A stretch of 64,000 nucleotides of DNA from an uncultured Pelagibacteraceae bacterium (GTDB lineage Bacteria > Pseudomonadota > Alphaproteobacteria > Pelagibacterales > Pelagibacteraceae), in the NCBI GenBank assembly GCA_902628275.1, contig CACOMI010000002.1, forward strand, positions 116,643-180,642. Reading direction: 5' to 3'. The notes beneath the pieces are model-generated. The model saw nothing but the letters and a program-made list of their open reading frames with translations, had not been told where the DNA came from and did no database searches. Position numbers and translations under genes: made by a program. Below are positions 1-9,516 of this stretch, piece after piece; the stretch's first letter is position 1; every line of letters begins with the position of its first letter.

Positions 1-2
1 GT

Positions 3-779
3 AAATTGCTTTCTCAACTCACACAAAAAAAAGTTGTTTATGATTTTAGACAAGCAGATATTGAAAATAATGGTCAAGGTGCACCATTAACTCCAATTTA
101 TCATTATGTTTTGTCGAATAATATACATAAAAAATTTGATACCAAATACCCCATTGGTTTTTTAAATATTGGTGGGATAGCTAATGCAACAAAAGTACTT
201 AGAATTTCGGATAAAATTAACAAAAATTTATTTGCATTTGATATTGGTCCGGGTAATTGCTTAATTGATAAATGGGTAAGAAATAATTCAAACAAACAAT
301 TTGATAATCATGGAGATATAGCTAAGTCAGGAAAAATAGATAATTTAATTTTAAATCAAGCAATTGATAATTTTAAAATAAATAGATATTCACAATCACT
401 AGATATTAAAGATTTTGATGTATCTTTCGCAAGAGGTTTATCTTTGGAGGATGGATGTGCAACTTTAACAAATTTTACAGCTTATTTAATTGCTCAAGGA
501 TTAATTTATATTAGTAAAAATAATAATATTAAATTTTTACTTTGTGGTGGAGGTAGAAAAAATGATTATTTAATTGAAAGTATCAAAAATTATTTACCTA
601 GCAACGATAAAATTATTTTGGATAAAATAGATAATTATGAATTAGATGGTGACTATATAGAGTCTCAAGCTTTTGGTTATTTATCTATAAGATCTTATTT
701 AAACTTACCAATATCATTCAATAACACAACAGGCTGTGATATTTCCTCTTTAGGTGGAAAGCTAGTTCAAAATTTTTAA
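3..779 (+). CDS. anmK: Anhydro-N-acetylmuramic acid kinase, 5'-truncated by window edge
   Basis: This is the C-terminal part of AnmK, the cytoplasmic kinase that phosphorylates and opens 1,6-anhydro-MurNAc during cell-wall recycling. The open frame runs in from the window edge, so the true start lies outside. Family motifs are visible: VVYDFRQADIENNGQGAPL at the N-terminal end, NIGGIAN, the phosphate-binding block FDIGPGNCLID, and the late CGGGRKN loop. About 258 residues remain of a family length near 370. The stop codon overlaps the stop of the convergent hydrolase gene by 4 bp. Identification rests on motifs seen in the translation and is strong. Confidence 0.92.
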   Translation, partial: KLLSQLTQKKVVYDFRQADIENNGQGAPLTPIYHYVLSNNIHKKFDTKYPIGFLNIGGIANATKVLRISDKINKNLFAFDIGPGNCLIDKWVRNNSNKQFDNHGDIAKSGKIDNLILNQAIDNFKINRYSQSLDIKDFDVSFARGLSLEDGCATLTNFTAYLIAQGLIYISKNNNIKFLLCGGGRKNDYLIESIKNYLPSNDKIILDKIDNYELDGDYIESQAFGYLSIRSYLNLPISFNNTTGCDISSLGGKLVQNF

Positions 780-1432
780 TACAAAGCAGTTTCTTTCTTA
801 ATGTAATTATTTAGACATTTAATTAAAGCCTCACTATTTTTTGAAAAGAAATGATTAGCTTCTGATATTGAATTAAATTCGACATTTATACCTTTTTGTG
901 CTTTTAATCGGTTATCTAAGTCAGAAATATATTCGATCGGAACCAATTCATCTTTTTTACCATACACCACTAAGCCTGAAGTTGGACACGGAGACAAAAA
1001 AGAAAAATCATAAACATTAGGTTGTGGAGAAATAGCTATAAATCTATTTATTTCTGGTCTTCTCATTAATAATTGCATTGCTATCAATGACCCGAATGAA
1101 AAACCTGAGACCCAACATTGAGAATTGTCAAAATTTTCTCTCTCTAACCAATCTAAAGAAGCTGCTGCATCTGCAAGTTCACCTTGACCATTATCAAATT
1201 CCCCATCGCTTTTACCAACACCTCTAAAATTTACTCTACAGACAGAAAAATCATTATCCATAAATGTATGAAAAGCATCTACAACAACTTTGTTGTTCAT
1301 TGTTCCACCATATTGAGGATGTGGTTGCAAAACCAGAGCAATTGGAGATGTGTTTTTTTTACTTTTATAATATTTTGCTTCTAGTCTTCCTGCAGGCCCA
1401 GGAATAAAAATTTCTAAAATTTTGTTATCCAT
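776..1432 (-). CDS. Alpha/beta hydrolase, COG2945-like
   Basis: A 218-residue cytoplasmic alpha/beta hydrolase without a signal peptide. The nucleophile elbow is GFSFGS, the acid is probably the Asp in VYGKKDELVP, and the histidine is in EANHFF, giving a full Ser-Asp-His triad. HPHPQYGGTMNN-type sequence (here QPHPQYGGTMNN) near residue 37 is typical of COG2945 proteins. The substrate cannot be read from the sequence. It is divergent from iscR across 138 bp, and its 3' end overlaps anmK. ATG at 1432 is the natural start because the conserved core begins immediately after it. Confidence 0.82.
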   Translation of the reverse strand: MDNKILEIFIPGPAGRLEAKYYKSKKNTSPIALVLQPHPQYGGTMNNKVVVDAFHTFMDNDFSVCRVNFRGVGKSDGEFDNGQGELADAAASLDWLERENFDNSQCWVSGFSFGSLIAMQLLMRRPEINRFIAISPQPNVYDFSFLSPCPTSGLVVYGKKDELVPIEYISDLDNRLKAQKGINVEFNSISEANHFFSKNSEALIKCLNNYIKKETALY

Positions 1433-1518
1433 AATTGATATTGATAATTATTCTCAAAAAAAATGTAGCTTTATCACAAGTCAGCGACAATATGTGAATT
1501 TTTTTTTTTATTCTAAAC

Positions 1519-1542
1519 TTGACCGTTTTAGTCAGGTATGAT
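1519..1542 (+). promoter_or_regulatory. Candidate IscR operator/promoter of the suf operon
   Basis: Upstream of iscR there is an inverted repeat TGAC-N7-GTCA (1520-1534), followed at 1537-1542 by TATGAT, a good -10 hexamer. The repeat would lie in the -35/-10 spacer, where a repressor blocks polymerase. IscR autorepresses suf/isc operons in many proteobacteria, so an operator here is expected. The match to a specific IscR matrix was not computed. Confidence 0.5.
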
Positions 1543-1570
1543 TAAAAACTCACAATTTATAGGGTAAATT

Positions 1571-1996
1571 ATGAAATTAACATCAAAAGGCCGGTATGCT
1601 GTAATGGCACTCGTTGACTTAGCAAGGTTTGATAACATCAATCCTGTATCACTCAGAGATATTTCGTTAAGACAAGGTATTTCATTAGATTATTTGGAGC
1701 AGATTTTTTCAAAATTAAAAAAAAACCATATTGTAAAAAGTATAAGGGGAAATCAAGGAGGATATGTTTTAAGTAAAAATCCAACTGATATAAAATTAAC
1801 AAACATTTTTCATGCTGTGGATGAAAAGGTAAAAACAGTTCAATGTAAAAAGGATTCTAAAAAAGGATGTAATGGAAAAGCAACAAAATGTATTACTCAC
1901 AACTTATGGGATGAGCTTGAAAATCATATTAATAGTTTTTTTGAAAAAAAAAGTTTGGAAGATTTAATACAAAATAGGAAAGAAAATAGATTATAA
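1571..1996 (+). CDS. iscR: Rrf2-family Fe-S regulator IscR
   Basis: A 141-residue Rrf2-family winged-helix regulator. The N-terminus (MKLTSKGRYAVMALVDLA) and the wing segment IRGNQGGYVLSK are characteristic. Three cysteines at about residues 92, 100 and 107, plus His110, match the Cys3-His ligand set that binds a [2Fe-2S] cluster in IscR, so the protein can probably sense cluster status. It is the first gene of the suf operon and abuts sufB (TAA then ATG). An AGGGTAAATT sequence before the ATG gives a modest Shine-Dalgarno. Autorepression through the repeat at 1520-1534 is inferred. Confidence 0.92.
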   Translation: MKLTSKGRYAVMALVDLARFDNINPVSLRDISLRQGISLDYLEQIFSKLKKNHIVKSIRGNQGGYVLSKNPTDIKLTNIFHAVDEKVKTVQCKKDSKKGCNGKATKCITHNLWDELENHINSFFEKKSLEDLIQNRKENRL

Positions 1997-3439
1997 ATGG
2001 ATAACAGACAAAAAGAGATAGATAATTTAAAGGACTATAAATACGGATTTTCAACCGATATTGAAAATATCAAAGCTCCAAAAGGGTTAAATGAAGAGGT
2101 AATTAAGTTTATTTCCAAAATTAAAAAAGAACCAGAATGGATGTTAAACTTTAGACTAAAAGCTTTTGAAAGATTTAAACTTTTAAAAGAACCAAGTTGG
2201 CAAAAGCCAAAGTATCCTAAAATTGATTATCAAGATCTTTATTATTATTCAGCACCCAAAAGTATGAAAAATAAACCTAAGAGTCTAGATGAACTTGATC
2301 CGAAACTTTTAGAAACTTATAAAAAATTAGGTATTCCTTTGCAAGAACAAGCAAGGTTAAATGGTATTGCTGTCGATGCAGTGTTCGACTCAGTATCAGT
2401 TGCAACAACATTTAGAGAAGAATTAACAAAACATGGAATTATATTTTGCCCAATATCTGAAGCTATTCAAAAACATCCAGATCTTGTAAAAAAATATTTA
2501 GGTTCAGTTATACCAACAACAGATCATTTTTTTGCAACCCTAAACTCTGCAGTTTTTACAGATGGATCTTTTGCATATATTCCTGAAGGCGTAAGATGTC
2601 CGATGGAGCTTTCTACGTATTTTAGAATTAATGCATCTAACACTGGTCAATTTGAAAGAACATTAATTATTGCTGATAAAGGTAGTTATGTCAGTTACTT
2701 AGAAGGTTGTACAGCTCCAATGAGAGATGAAAATCAACTGCATGCAGCAAATGTAGAATTAGTTGCTTTAGATGACGCTGAAATAAAATATTCGACAGTA
2801 CAAAATTGGTATCCTGGAGATAAAGACGGTAAAGGTGGGATTTATAATTTTGTTACTAAGCGTGGTTTGTGTAAAGGAAAAAACTCAAAGATTTCATGGA
2901 CCCAAGTTGAGACTGGTTCAGCAATTACATGGAAATATCCAAGTTGCATTCTTAAGGGAGATAATTCGGTCGGTGAATTCTACTCAATAGCTATAACTAA
3001 TAATTTCCAAAAAGCTGATACAGGTACAAAAATGATCCATCTTGGAAAAAATACAAAAAGCAAAATAATATCGAAAGGAATTTCAGCTGGAAATTCTGAT
3101 ATGACTTATAGGGGTTTAGTAGACATTTCTTCCAAAGCACATAATTCAAATAATTATACGCAATGCGATTCTTTATTGATGGGAAATAAATGTGGAGCTC
3201 ATACTGTGCCATATATTAGAAATAAAAATTCAGAGTCAAATATTGCCCATGAGGCAACCACATCAAAAATAAGTGAGGAACAATTACATTATTGTCAGCA
3301 AAGAGGATTGAATCCTGAAGAAGCAGTTGGATTAATTGTCAATGGTTTTTGCAAAGAAGTTTTGCAGCAACTACCAATGGAATTTGCAGTTGAAGCACAA
3401 AAACTTGTTGGAATTAGTTTAGAGGGAAGTGTTGGATAA
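1997..3439 (+). CDS. sufB: Fe-S cluster assembly scaffold SufB
   Basis: A 480-residue SufB, the scaffold subunit of the SufBC2D complex that builds [4Fe-4S] clusters in the cytosol from SufS-derived sulfide and iron. The family blocks [39 protein letters not shown] and the C-terminal [20 protein letters not shown] are all present, and the length is normal for the family. It starts directly after the iscR stop and overlaps sufC by one base (TAATG), so translation is probably coupled. No truncation or frameshift is seen. Confidence 0.97.
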   Translation: MDNRQKEIDNLKDYKYGFSTDIENIKAPKGLNEEVIKFISKIKKEPEWMLNFRLKAFERFKLLKEPSWQKPKYPKIDYQDLYYYSAPKSMKNKPKSLDELDPKLLETYKKLGIPLQEQARLNGIAVDAVFDSVSVATTFREELTKHGIIFCPISEAIQKHPDLVKKYLGSVIPTTDHFFATLNSAVFTDGSFAYIPEGVRCPMELSTYFRINASNTGQFERTLIIADKGSYVSYLEGCTAPMRDENQLHAANVELVALDDAEIKYSTVQNWYPGDKDGKGGIYNFVTKRGLCKGKNSKISWTQVETGSAITWKYPSCILKGDNSVGEFYSIAITNNFQKADTGTKMIHLGKNTKSKIISKGISAGNSDMTYRGLVDISSKAHNSNNYTQCDSLLMGNKCGAHTVPYIRNKNSESNIAHEATTSKISEEQLHYCQQRGLNPEEAVGLIVNGFCKEVLQQLPMEFAVEAQKLVGISLEGSVG

Positions 3440-4173
3440 TGTTAAAAATAAACCAATTAAATGCAAAAATTGATAATAAGGAGATTTTAAAAGGTTTTTC
3501 TCTGAATATAAATCCTGGAGAAGTACATGCCATAATGGGTCCAAATGGATCTGGAAAAAGTACACTTTCAAATATTTTGTCAGGAAAAAAAGGATATGAA
3601 GTTTCAGGAGAAGTACTTTTTGAGGAAAAAGATTTATTCGAGCTAGAAACTGAAGAGAGAGCTCATAAAGGTATTTTTCTCGCATTTCAGTATCCATTAG
3701 AAATACCTGGTGTTAATACAAATATTTTCTTAAAAACTTCATTAAACGCAATTCGAAAAGCCAGAGGTGAAAAAGAACTTGATGCTATAGAATTTTTAAA
3801 ACTAGTAAAAGAAAAGTCTAAGCAATTAAAATTTGATGAAGAAAAATTAAATAGACAATTGAATGTTGGCTTTTCTGGCGGAGAAAAAAAGAAAAACGAA
3901 ATTTTACAAATGTCATTATTGGCTCCAAAATTATCAATTTTAGATGAAACAGATTCAGGATTAGATATTGATGCTCTAAAAATTGTTGCGGATGGAGTTA
4001 ACACATTAAGAAATCAAAATAATTCATTTTTGATAATCACTCATTATCAAAGATTGCTTGATTATATTAAGCCAGATTTTGTTCATGTTTTAATGGGTGG
4101 AAAAATTATAAAATCTGGAGGCCCAGAATTAGCGTTAGAATTAGAAAACAAAGGATATGAAAACTTTAATTAA
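3439..4173 (+). CDS. sufC: Fe-S assembly ATPase SufC
   Basis: A 244-residue ABC-type ATPase that energises the SufBCD scaffold and is not a transporter component. Walker A is GPNGSGKST near residue 35, the signature is GFSGGEKKKNE, and the Walker B region reads LSILDETDSGLDIDAL, the SufC-specific form with DETDSGLD. The late ITHYQRLLDYI motif holds the switch histidine. It shares one base with sufB and abuts sufD. This is a full-length family member. Confidence 0.97.
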   Translation: MLKINQLNAKIDNKEILKGFSLNINPGEVHAIMGPNGSGKSTLSNILSGKKGYEVSGEVLFEEKDLFELETEERAHKGIFLAFQYPLEIPGVNTNIFLKTSLNAIRKARGEKELDAIEFLKLVKEKSKQLKFDEEKLNRQLNVGFSGGEKKKNEILQMSLLAPKLSILDETDSGLDIDALKIVADGVNTLRNQNNSFLIITHYQRLLDYIKPDFVHVLMGGKIIKSGGPELALELENKGYENFN

Positions 4174-5421
4174 ATGAAGGAACAATTACAAAAAGACTTT
4201 GAAAATATTATCAAAAATTTAAATTTGTCTCAAAAAGATATTGAGATAAAAAAATTTAGTTTAGAAAATTTTATTGAAAAAGGTTTTCCAAATAGAAAAG
4301 AGGAAGATTGGAGATTTTCAGATCTTAATCAAATAATAAAAAAAAATATTGGTGAACTGAGTTTTTATTGTGATTATACCTCAACTAACAAAGTTGACAC
4401 TTCTGTATTTGTAGATGGATTAGAGCATAATAAAATAGTTTTTATAAATGGAAGAATTGAAAAAATTGATTTTTATTATGAAAAAAAAAATCAGATAGAA
4501 ATAATAGATCAATCTGAGACTATTAATAGATTTAGTAATAACAATTCTTTATCAGATTTAAATAATGCTTTTACGAGTAAATGTTTCAAAATACTGGTTA
4601 AAAAAGGTTATAAACTATCAAAACCACTTATAATTTATCATACATTTAATTCTAAAATATGGTCGAAAAACATTAACTTAAGATTAGATTTTGAGCTTAA
4701 TGAAGATAGTTCTATACGAGTAATTGATTTATTTAATGAAGCTTCTGAAAAAAATTTTTTAAATATTTTTTATAATTTTGATTTAAAGGAAAATGCAATT
4801 TTAAAAAATTACAAAGTAGACAAACTTGAAAATAAAAATGTTAAATATTCTTTTAATAATGTTGAACAAGATAAAAATAGTATTTCAGAAACATTTATTT
4901 TATCTTCAGGATCAGATTTTTTTAAAAATGAGATTAATTGTAATTTAAACGGCAAATATGCGTCAGCTTTTGTTAATGGCATATTTTCACTTAAAAATGA
5001 TAAGCACCATGAAATTAGAACAATAATCAATCATTTGACTGATAATACGAAAAGTTATCAATTAATCAAAAGTGTATTAGAGCAAAGTTCTAAAGCAGTA
5101 TATCAAGGAAAAATATTCGTTGATTCACAAGCACAGAAAACTGATGGGTATCAATTAAGTAAAGCAATATTATTAAACAAAGAGTCAGAATTTAATGCAA
5201 AGCCTGAACTAGAAATTTATGCGGATGATGTTAAATGCTCTCATGGTTCTGCGTCTGGAAGTTTAAATGAAGATTCTATATTTTATTTAATGTCTAGGGG
5301 ATTAAATTATCAGCAATCAAGAGAACTATTAATTAATGGTTTTTTGCTTGATGTAGTTGAAAAAATAACGGACTCAGAAATCAAAAACTTAGTTAAAAAT
5401 ATGATCGGAATTAAGGAATGA
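4174..5421 (+). CDS. sufD: Fe-S assembly protein SufD
   Basis: A 415-residue SufD, the SufB paralogue in the SufBC2D complex. Its N-terminal half is divergent and lysine/asparagine-rich. The C-terminal beta-helix carries diagnostic sequence: KAVYQGKIFVD, KTDGYQLSKAILL, and KCSHGSASGSLNEDSIFYLMSRGL with the conserved Cys-Ser-His-Gly. It is immediately downstream of sufC and overlaps sufS by 4 bp (ATGA). The weaker N-terminal conservation is normal for SufD. Confidence 0.94.
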   Translation: MKEQLQKDFENIIKNLNLSQKDIEIKKFSLENFIEKGFPNRKEEDWRFSDLNQIIKKNIGELSFYCDYTSTNKVDTSVFVDGLEHNKIVFINGRIEKIDFYYEKKNQIEIIDQSETINRFSNNNSLSDLNNAFTSKCFKILVKKGYKLSKPLIIYHTFNSKIWSKNINLRLDFELNEDSSIRVIDLFNEASEKNFLNIFYNFDLKENAILKNYKVDKLENKNVKYSFNNVEQDKNSISETFILSSGSDFFKNEINCNLNGKYASAFVNGIFSLKNDKHHEIRTIINHLTDNTKSYQLIKSVLEQSSKAVYQGKIFVDSQAQKTDGYQLSKAILLNKESEFNAKPELEIYADDVKCSHGSASGSLNEDSIFYLMSRGLNYQQSRELLINGFLLDVVEKITDSEIKNLVKNMIGIKE

Positions 5422-6635
5422 ATATTAACCACATAAAAAAAGAATTTCCAATTTTTGATGAAAAAATACAAAATAATGATTTAGTTTATTTAGATAGTGC
5501 AAATTCATCTCAAAAACCAAAAGTTGTAGTTGATAGAATCAATGAATTTTATACTAAACAATTTTCAAATGTAGGAAGAAGTGTTCATTATCTTGCTATA
5601 GCAGCTACAAACCTATATGAAAATACTAGAAATTCAGTCCAACGATATATTAACGCAAAAGATAAAAATGAAATTGTATTTACAAAAGGTGCAACAGAGG
5701 CTCTTAATTTAGTTGCAAATACTTTGGGTCAAAATTATTTGAGAGAGGGAGATGAAATTTTAATTACTGAACTTGAACATCATTCTAATTATGTTCCCTG
5801 GCATTTTTTAAGAAAATCAAAAAATATTAAAATAAATTTTGCTGAAATTAATGATGCAGGTGAAATTACTTTGGAAGAAATTGAAAAAAAAATAACACCA
5901 AAAACAAAATTAATAGCTATTACTCATTTATCAAATGTAACTGGTGCAATTTTACCAGTCAAAGAAATAACTGATTTAGCTCACTCAAAAGGTATAATAG
6001 TTGTAGTTGATGGATGTCAAGGCGCACCACATTTAAAGCTTGATATGCAAGATTTGGATTGTGATTTTTATGCTATTTCTTGTCATAAAATGTATGGACC
6101 AACTGGTTTGGGAGTGTTGTACGGAAAAATAAAGTGGTTAGAGGAATTGCCTCCATATCAAGGTGGTGGAGGAATGATAAATGAAGTTAAAAAAGATACC
6201 ATCTCTTATGGTAATTTGCCCAATAAGTATGAAGCAGGAACTATGGCAACTGCACAAGTAATTGCATTTGATCGCTCAATTAAATTCTTAGAGAGCATTG
6301 GTATAGAAAGTATCATGAAACATGAATCTGAATTAGTTGAGTATGGGCAAGAGTTATTGAAGAAAAATAACTCAGTCAAACTTATTGGAAATCCAAAAAA
6401 TAAAGGGGGAGTTTTATCATTTACTATAGAAGGAATTCACCCTCATGATGTAGCAACAATATTAGACGAAGATGGTGTTGCAATAAGAGCAGGCCATCAT
6501 TGTTGCCAAATTTTGCATGATAAATTAAATATCCCAGCAAGTGCAAGAGCGTCGGTTGGTATTTATAATACGAAAGAAGATTTAGATCAATTAAATGAAT
6601 CTATAAATAACTGTAAAAAAATATTTAATCTATAA
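5418..6635 (+). CDS. sufS: Cysteine desulfurase SufS
   Basis: A 405-residue class-V, PLP-dependent cysteine desulfurase that takes sulfur from L-cysteine for cluster assembly. The PLP lysine lies in CDFYAISCHKMYGPTGLG, and ELEHHSNYVPW is the cofactor-proximal His block. The mobile catalytic cysteine is in RAGHHCCQ near residue 362, the group-II (SufS) arrangement. It overlaps sufD by ATGA and the following sufU by one base. The pairing with sufU suggests SufU is its sulfur acceptor. Confidence 0.96.
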   Translation: MNINHIKKEFPIFDEKIQNNDLVYLDSANSSQKPKVVVDRINEFYTKQFSNVGRSVHYLAIAATNLYENTRNSVQRYINAKDKNEIVFTKGATEALNLVANTLGQNYLREGDEILITELEHHSNYVPWHFLRKSKNIKINFAEINDAGEITLEEIEKKITPKTKLIAITHLSNVTGAILPVKEITDLAHSKGIIVVVDGCQGAPHLKLDMQDLDCDFYAISCHKMYGPTGLGVLYGKIKWLEELPPYQGGGGMINEVKKDTISYGNLPNKYEAGTMATAQVIAFDRSIKFLESIGIESIMKHESELVEYGQELLKKNNSVKLIGNPKNKGGVLSFTIEGIHPHDVATILDEDGVAIRAGHHCCQILHDKLNIPASARASVGIYNTKEDLDQLNESINNCKKIFNL

Positions 6636-7099
6636 TGAACTTAAAAGAACTTTATCAAGAAATTATATTAGAACACGGTAAGAATCCTAGAAATTTAAGA
6701 AAGACAGAAGGTTTCAATAAGGACGCAAAGGGTAACAATCCTCTTTGTGGTGATAATGTTCATGTTTATTTAAAACTAAATGGTCAAAAAATTGTAGAAG
6801 ATGTATCCTTTGAAGGTAGTGGATGTGCTATCTCAATGGCTTCGGCTTCTATAATGACAGATTTGATTAAAGGTAAAAATGAATATGAGGCTAAAGAAAT
6901 TGTAGAAGACTTTTTAGGAATGATAAAAGAGAACCCAGAACTAAAATCAGAAAATTTACAGGAAGATGAAAAAACTAAATTAATGTGTTTATCGGGAGTA
7001 AAGCAATATCCAATGAGAGTAAAATGTGCTACATTATCATGGCATACTTTAGTTTCAGCATTTGACAATAAAAATGAGGAAGTAAATACAGAAAATTAA
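6635..7099 (+). CDS. sufU: SufU-type sulfur transfer protein (NifU/IscU fold)
   Basis: A 154-residue IscU-fold protein. The three conserved cysteines lie in NPLCGDNVHV, GSGCAISMASASIM and RVKCATLSWH. The insertion before the third cysteine (MCLSGVKQYPMRVKC) is the SufU hallmark that separates it from scaffold IscU. SufU is a zinc-dependent partner that receives persulfide from SufS. It is co-operonic with sufS, sharing one base. Some annotators would call it an IscU-like scaffold; the family is certain, the exact role less so. Confidence 0.93.
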   Translation: MNLKELYQEIILEHGKNPRNLRKTEGFNKDAKGNNPLCGDNVHVYLKLNGQKIVEDVSFEGSGCAISMASASIMTDLIKGKNEYEAKEIVEDFLGMIKENPELKSENLQEDEKTKLMCLSGVKQYPMRVKCATLSWHTLVSAFDNKNEEVNTEN

Positions 7100-7100
7100 T

Positions 7101-7400
7101 ATGGAAAAAAAAGAGAAAATAATTGAGGAGATTAAGAAAATTTATGATCCTGAGCTTCCAGTAAATATTTATGAATTAGGATTGATATATGAAATCACTC
7201 TTGAGAACGAAAAATCTGCAAAAATAAAAATGACATTAACAACACCTAACTGTCCAGTTGCTGAAAGTCTTCCAAATGAGGTTAAAGAGGGTGCAATGCA
7301 AGTTGAAGGTATCGAGAATGTAGATGTACAGCTTGTTTGGGATCCTCCATGGAACAAAGATATGATGTCAGAAGCGGCAAAATTAGAAATGAACCTATAA
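7101..7400 (+). CDS. sufT: SufT / MIP18-family (DUF59) Fe-S maturation protein
   Basis: A 99-residue DUF59 (MIP18) protein with the diagnostic YDPELPVNIYELGLIY at the N-terminus, TTPNCPVAESLP in the middle with its conserved cysteine, and LVWDPPWNKDMMSEAAK at the end. SufT proteins assist delivery of Fe-S clusters to targets. It begins one base after the sufU stop, and its stop overlaps the sufA start (TAATG). Single-domain size is normal. Confidence 0.92.
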   Translation: MEKKEKIIEEIKKIYDPELPVNIYELGLIYEITLENEKSAKIKMTLTTPNCPVAESLPNEVKEGAMQVEGIENVDVQLVWDPPWNKDMMSEAAKLEMNL

Positions 7401-7735
7401 TGAATCCAATTATTAAATTAAGTGATAATGCTGCAGCAAGAATTAAAGAAATAATGTCTAGCGCAGAATCAGAATCACTAGGAGTAAGAGTATCTGTAAA
7501 ATCTGGTGGTTGTGCTGGTATGTCTTACGTAATGGAGTATACAAAAGAAGCAAATCCTAATGATGAACTAATTGAGGATAAAGGCGTAAAAGTTTTTGTC
7601 GACTCAGCTGCTGTAATGTATTTATTGGGTACAGAAATGGACTATAAACAAGAAGAAATGTCGTCAACTTTTGTTTTTAATAATCCAAATGAAACTGAGC
7701 GTTGTGGCTGCGGAGAGTCTTTTAAAATCGACTAA
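7400..7735 (+). CDS. sufA: A-type Fe-S carrier (SufA/IscA/ErpA family)
   Basis: A 111-residue HesB/IscA-fold protein that carries or transfers clusters. The three ligand cysteines are in SGGCAGMSYVM and the C-terminal ERCGCGESF. The frame stays open upstream to 7337, but that part lies inside sufT. The ATG at 7400, giving MNPIIKLSDNAAARI, overlaps the sufT stop and matches the usual A-type N-terminus, so I take it as the start. Whether it acts as SufA, IscA or ErpA cannot be told from sequence. It closes the suf operon. Confidence 0.93.
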   Translation: MNPIIKLSDNAAARIKEIMSSAESESLGVRVSVKSGGCAGMSYVMEYTKEANPNDELIEDKGVKVFVDSAAVMYLLGTEMDYKQEEMSSTFVFNNPNETERCGCGESFKID

Positions 7736-7757
7736 ATTGTATTATCCCATTTAGCGC

Positions 7758-7790
7758 ATATCAGTATTGTGCTTTATGCATAACTGATAT
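7758..7790. other. Imperfect hairpin between sufA and small ORF
   Basis: An inverted repeat, ATATCAGT (7758-7765) against ACTGATAT (7783-7790), encloses a 17-base loop. It has no T-tract, so it is not a classical terminator. It could be an operator or a 3' mRNA-end structure for the suf transcript. Support is weak because AT-rich repeats of this size arise by chance. Confidence 0.25.
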
Positions 7791-7801
7791 ATATTATAAT
7801 T

Positions 7802-7972
7802 ATGAATAAGTTTGAATTTAAAAATCTTGTTAAAAATTTAAAAAATACTTTAAAACAAAAGTCATTTTTTAAAGAACTACGTAAAGAAGTCGAGACTGGT
7901 GCGAATGGTACCCAAGACTATGTAGTCAAAAAAGGAATTAACAAAGATACAATTGCAACTACAAGACAGTAA
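7802..7972 (+). CDS. Small hypothetical protein, 56 aa
   Basis: A short ORF beginning MNKFEFKNLVKNLKN and ending NKDTIATTRQ. The first half is lysine/phenylalanine-rich and probably helical. The second half (VETGANGTQDYVVKKG) is polar. It fills the space between sufA and glnA and ends 8 bp before the convergent glnA stop. I do not recognise the family. The complete start-to-stop frame in such a compact genome, with normal amino acid use, supports it being real, but no Shine-Dalgarno is evident. Confidence 0.5.
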   Translation: MNKFEFKNLVKNLKNTLKQKSFFKELRKEVETGANGTQDYVVKKGINKDTIATTRQ

Positions 7973-7980
7973 TTAAATTT

Positions 7981-9387
7981 TTAACTACTGTAATACATCT
8001 CGAACTCAACTGGGTGAGGTGAATGTTCAAACTTATGAATTTCCTCGAACTTTAATGCAATATAAGCGTCTATTTGATCATCAGTAAATACACCACCTTC
8101 AGTTAGAAAGTCTCTGTCTTTATCAAGACTTTCCATAGCTTCCCTTAAAGAACCACATACAGTCGGTATTGCTTTTACTTCCTCAGGTGGTAATTCGTAT
8201 AAATCTTTATCAAAAGATTCACCTGGATGAATTTTATTTTTTATACCATCTAAACCAGCCATTAACATTGCAGCAAAAGTTAAATAAGGATTACCAGAGG
8301 CATCTGGAAATCTTATTTCACATCTTGCACCTTTCTTACTCAGTGTTATTGGTATTCTACATGAAGCAGATCTATTTCTAGCAGAATAAGCTAGAAGGAC
8401 TGGCGCTTCAAATCCAGGAATAAGTCTTTTGTAACTATTAGTAGTAGAGTTTGCAAAGGCATTTATCGCTTTCGCATGTTTTAAAATTCCACCGATGTAA
8501 TGTAGAGCAGTTTCAGATAGTCCCGCGTATGCATCTCCTGAAAACACAGGTGTTTCACCTTTCCAAATCGATTGGTGAATGTGCATGCCTGAACCGTTGT
8601 CCCCTGCAACAGGTTTAGGCATAAATGTTGCTGTTTTTCCAAATGAATGTGTTACCATTTGAACTACGTATTTATATAATTGAACATTGTCAGCTTGATC
8701 AACAAGAGTCCCAAAATACATTCCTAGCTCATGTTGGCTTGGAGCAACCTCATGGTGGTGTTTTTCAACTTTAATTCCAACTTCCTTAAGGTTTTTTAAA
8801 TATTCACCTCTCATATCTTGTTCGCTATCGACAGGTGGAACAGGAAAATATCCTCCTTTGACGCCTGGTCTATGAGCCATGTTACCGTTCTCATATTCTC
8901 TTCCTGAATTATATGGACCTTCTTTACTATCAATTTTAAAACCGCATTCATTCATGTCATTTTTAATTCTTACATCATCAAATACAAAAAATTCTGGTTC
9001 AGGACCAAAGAAAGCTTTATCACCTATACCTGATGTTTTTAAATATTCCTCTGCCTTTTTAGCTATACCTCTAGGGTCTCTCTCATATGGTGATCTTTTA
9101 ATTGCATCTAAAATATCACAAAACAATACTACTGTATTGTGTGAAGTAAAAGGATCCATAAACATTCTAGTTGTGTCAGGTTTAAGAATCATGTCTGATT
9201 CATTTATTGCTTTCCATCCTGCAATTGATGATCCATCAAAAAAAACACCATCATTAATCATTTCTTCATCTACTACAGAAACATCCATAGTTAGATGTTG
9301 GAGTTTTCCTCTTGGATCAGTAAATCTAAGATCCACAAATTCTGCATCTTTTTCTTTAATAAATTTTAATAAATTTGCTGCGCTCAT
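7981..9387 (-). CDS. glnA: Glutamine synthetase, type I
   Basis: A 468-residue GSI that condenses ammonia and glutamate using ATP, the main ammonium assimilation enzyme. Motifs include [10 protein letters not shown], the ATP/glutamate blocks [16 protein letters not shown] and [14 protein letters not shown], and RSASCRIPI. The adenylylation segment DLYELPPEE retains its tyrosine, so adenylyl-transferase control is possible. A clear CAGGAGT Shine-Dalgarno precedes the ATG. It is transcribed alone, divergent from the YbaK-like gene. No sigma-54 site was recognised in the 129-bp upstream region. Confidence 0.97.
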   Translation of the reverse strand: MSAANLLKFIKEKDAEFVDLRFTDPRGKLQHLTMDVSVVDEEMINDGVFFDGSSIAGWKAINESDMILKPDTTRMFMDPFTSHNTVVLFCDILDAIKRSPYERDPRGIAKKAEEYLKTSGIGDKAFFGPEPEFFVFDDVRIKNDMNECGFKIDSKEGPYNSGREYENGNMAHRPGVKGGYFPVPPVDSEQDMRGEYLKNLKEVGIKVEKHHHEVAPSQHELGMYFGTLVDQADNVQLYKYVVQMVTHSFGKTATFMPKPVAGDNGSGMHIHQSIWKGETPVFSGDAYAGLSETALHYIGGILKHAKAINAFANSTTNSYKRLIPGFEAPVLLAYSARNRSASCRIPITLSKKGARCEIRFPDASGNPYLTFAAMLMAGLDGIKNKIHPGESFDKDLYELPPEEVKAIPTVCGSLREAMESLDKDRDFLTEGGVFTDDQIDAYIALKFEEIHKFEHSPHPVEFEMYYSS

Positions 9388-9516
9388 TTTTACTCCTGAA
9401 TATTATAAATAGGGATAAATAACAAAAAATTGACCTTAAACAATGCTTATTTAATAAATAACACCTATGCATTTTTCACATAAGTAGTGTAATTATTCAT
9501 AATATTTAATTAATTT

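Noticed and set aside
7337-7399. Upstream extension of the sufA frame
   Set aside because: It overlaps the conserved end of sufT; the ATG at 7400 gives the standard family N-terminus and a TAATG junction.
8879-9412. 177-codon plus-strand frame within glnA
   Set aside because: It is fully antisense to highly conserved glutamine synthetase sequence and shows no recognisable motif.
9388-9516. Possible sigma-54 promoter or riboswitch before glnA
   Set aside because: No GG-N10-GC element or recognisable RNA fold could be seen, only an AT-rich region with a good Shine-Dalgarno.
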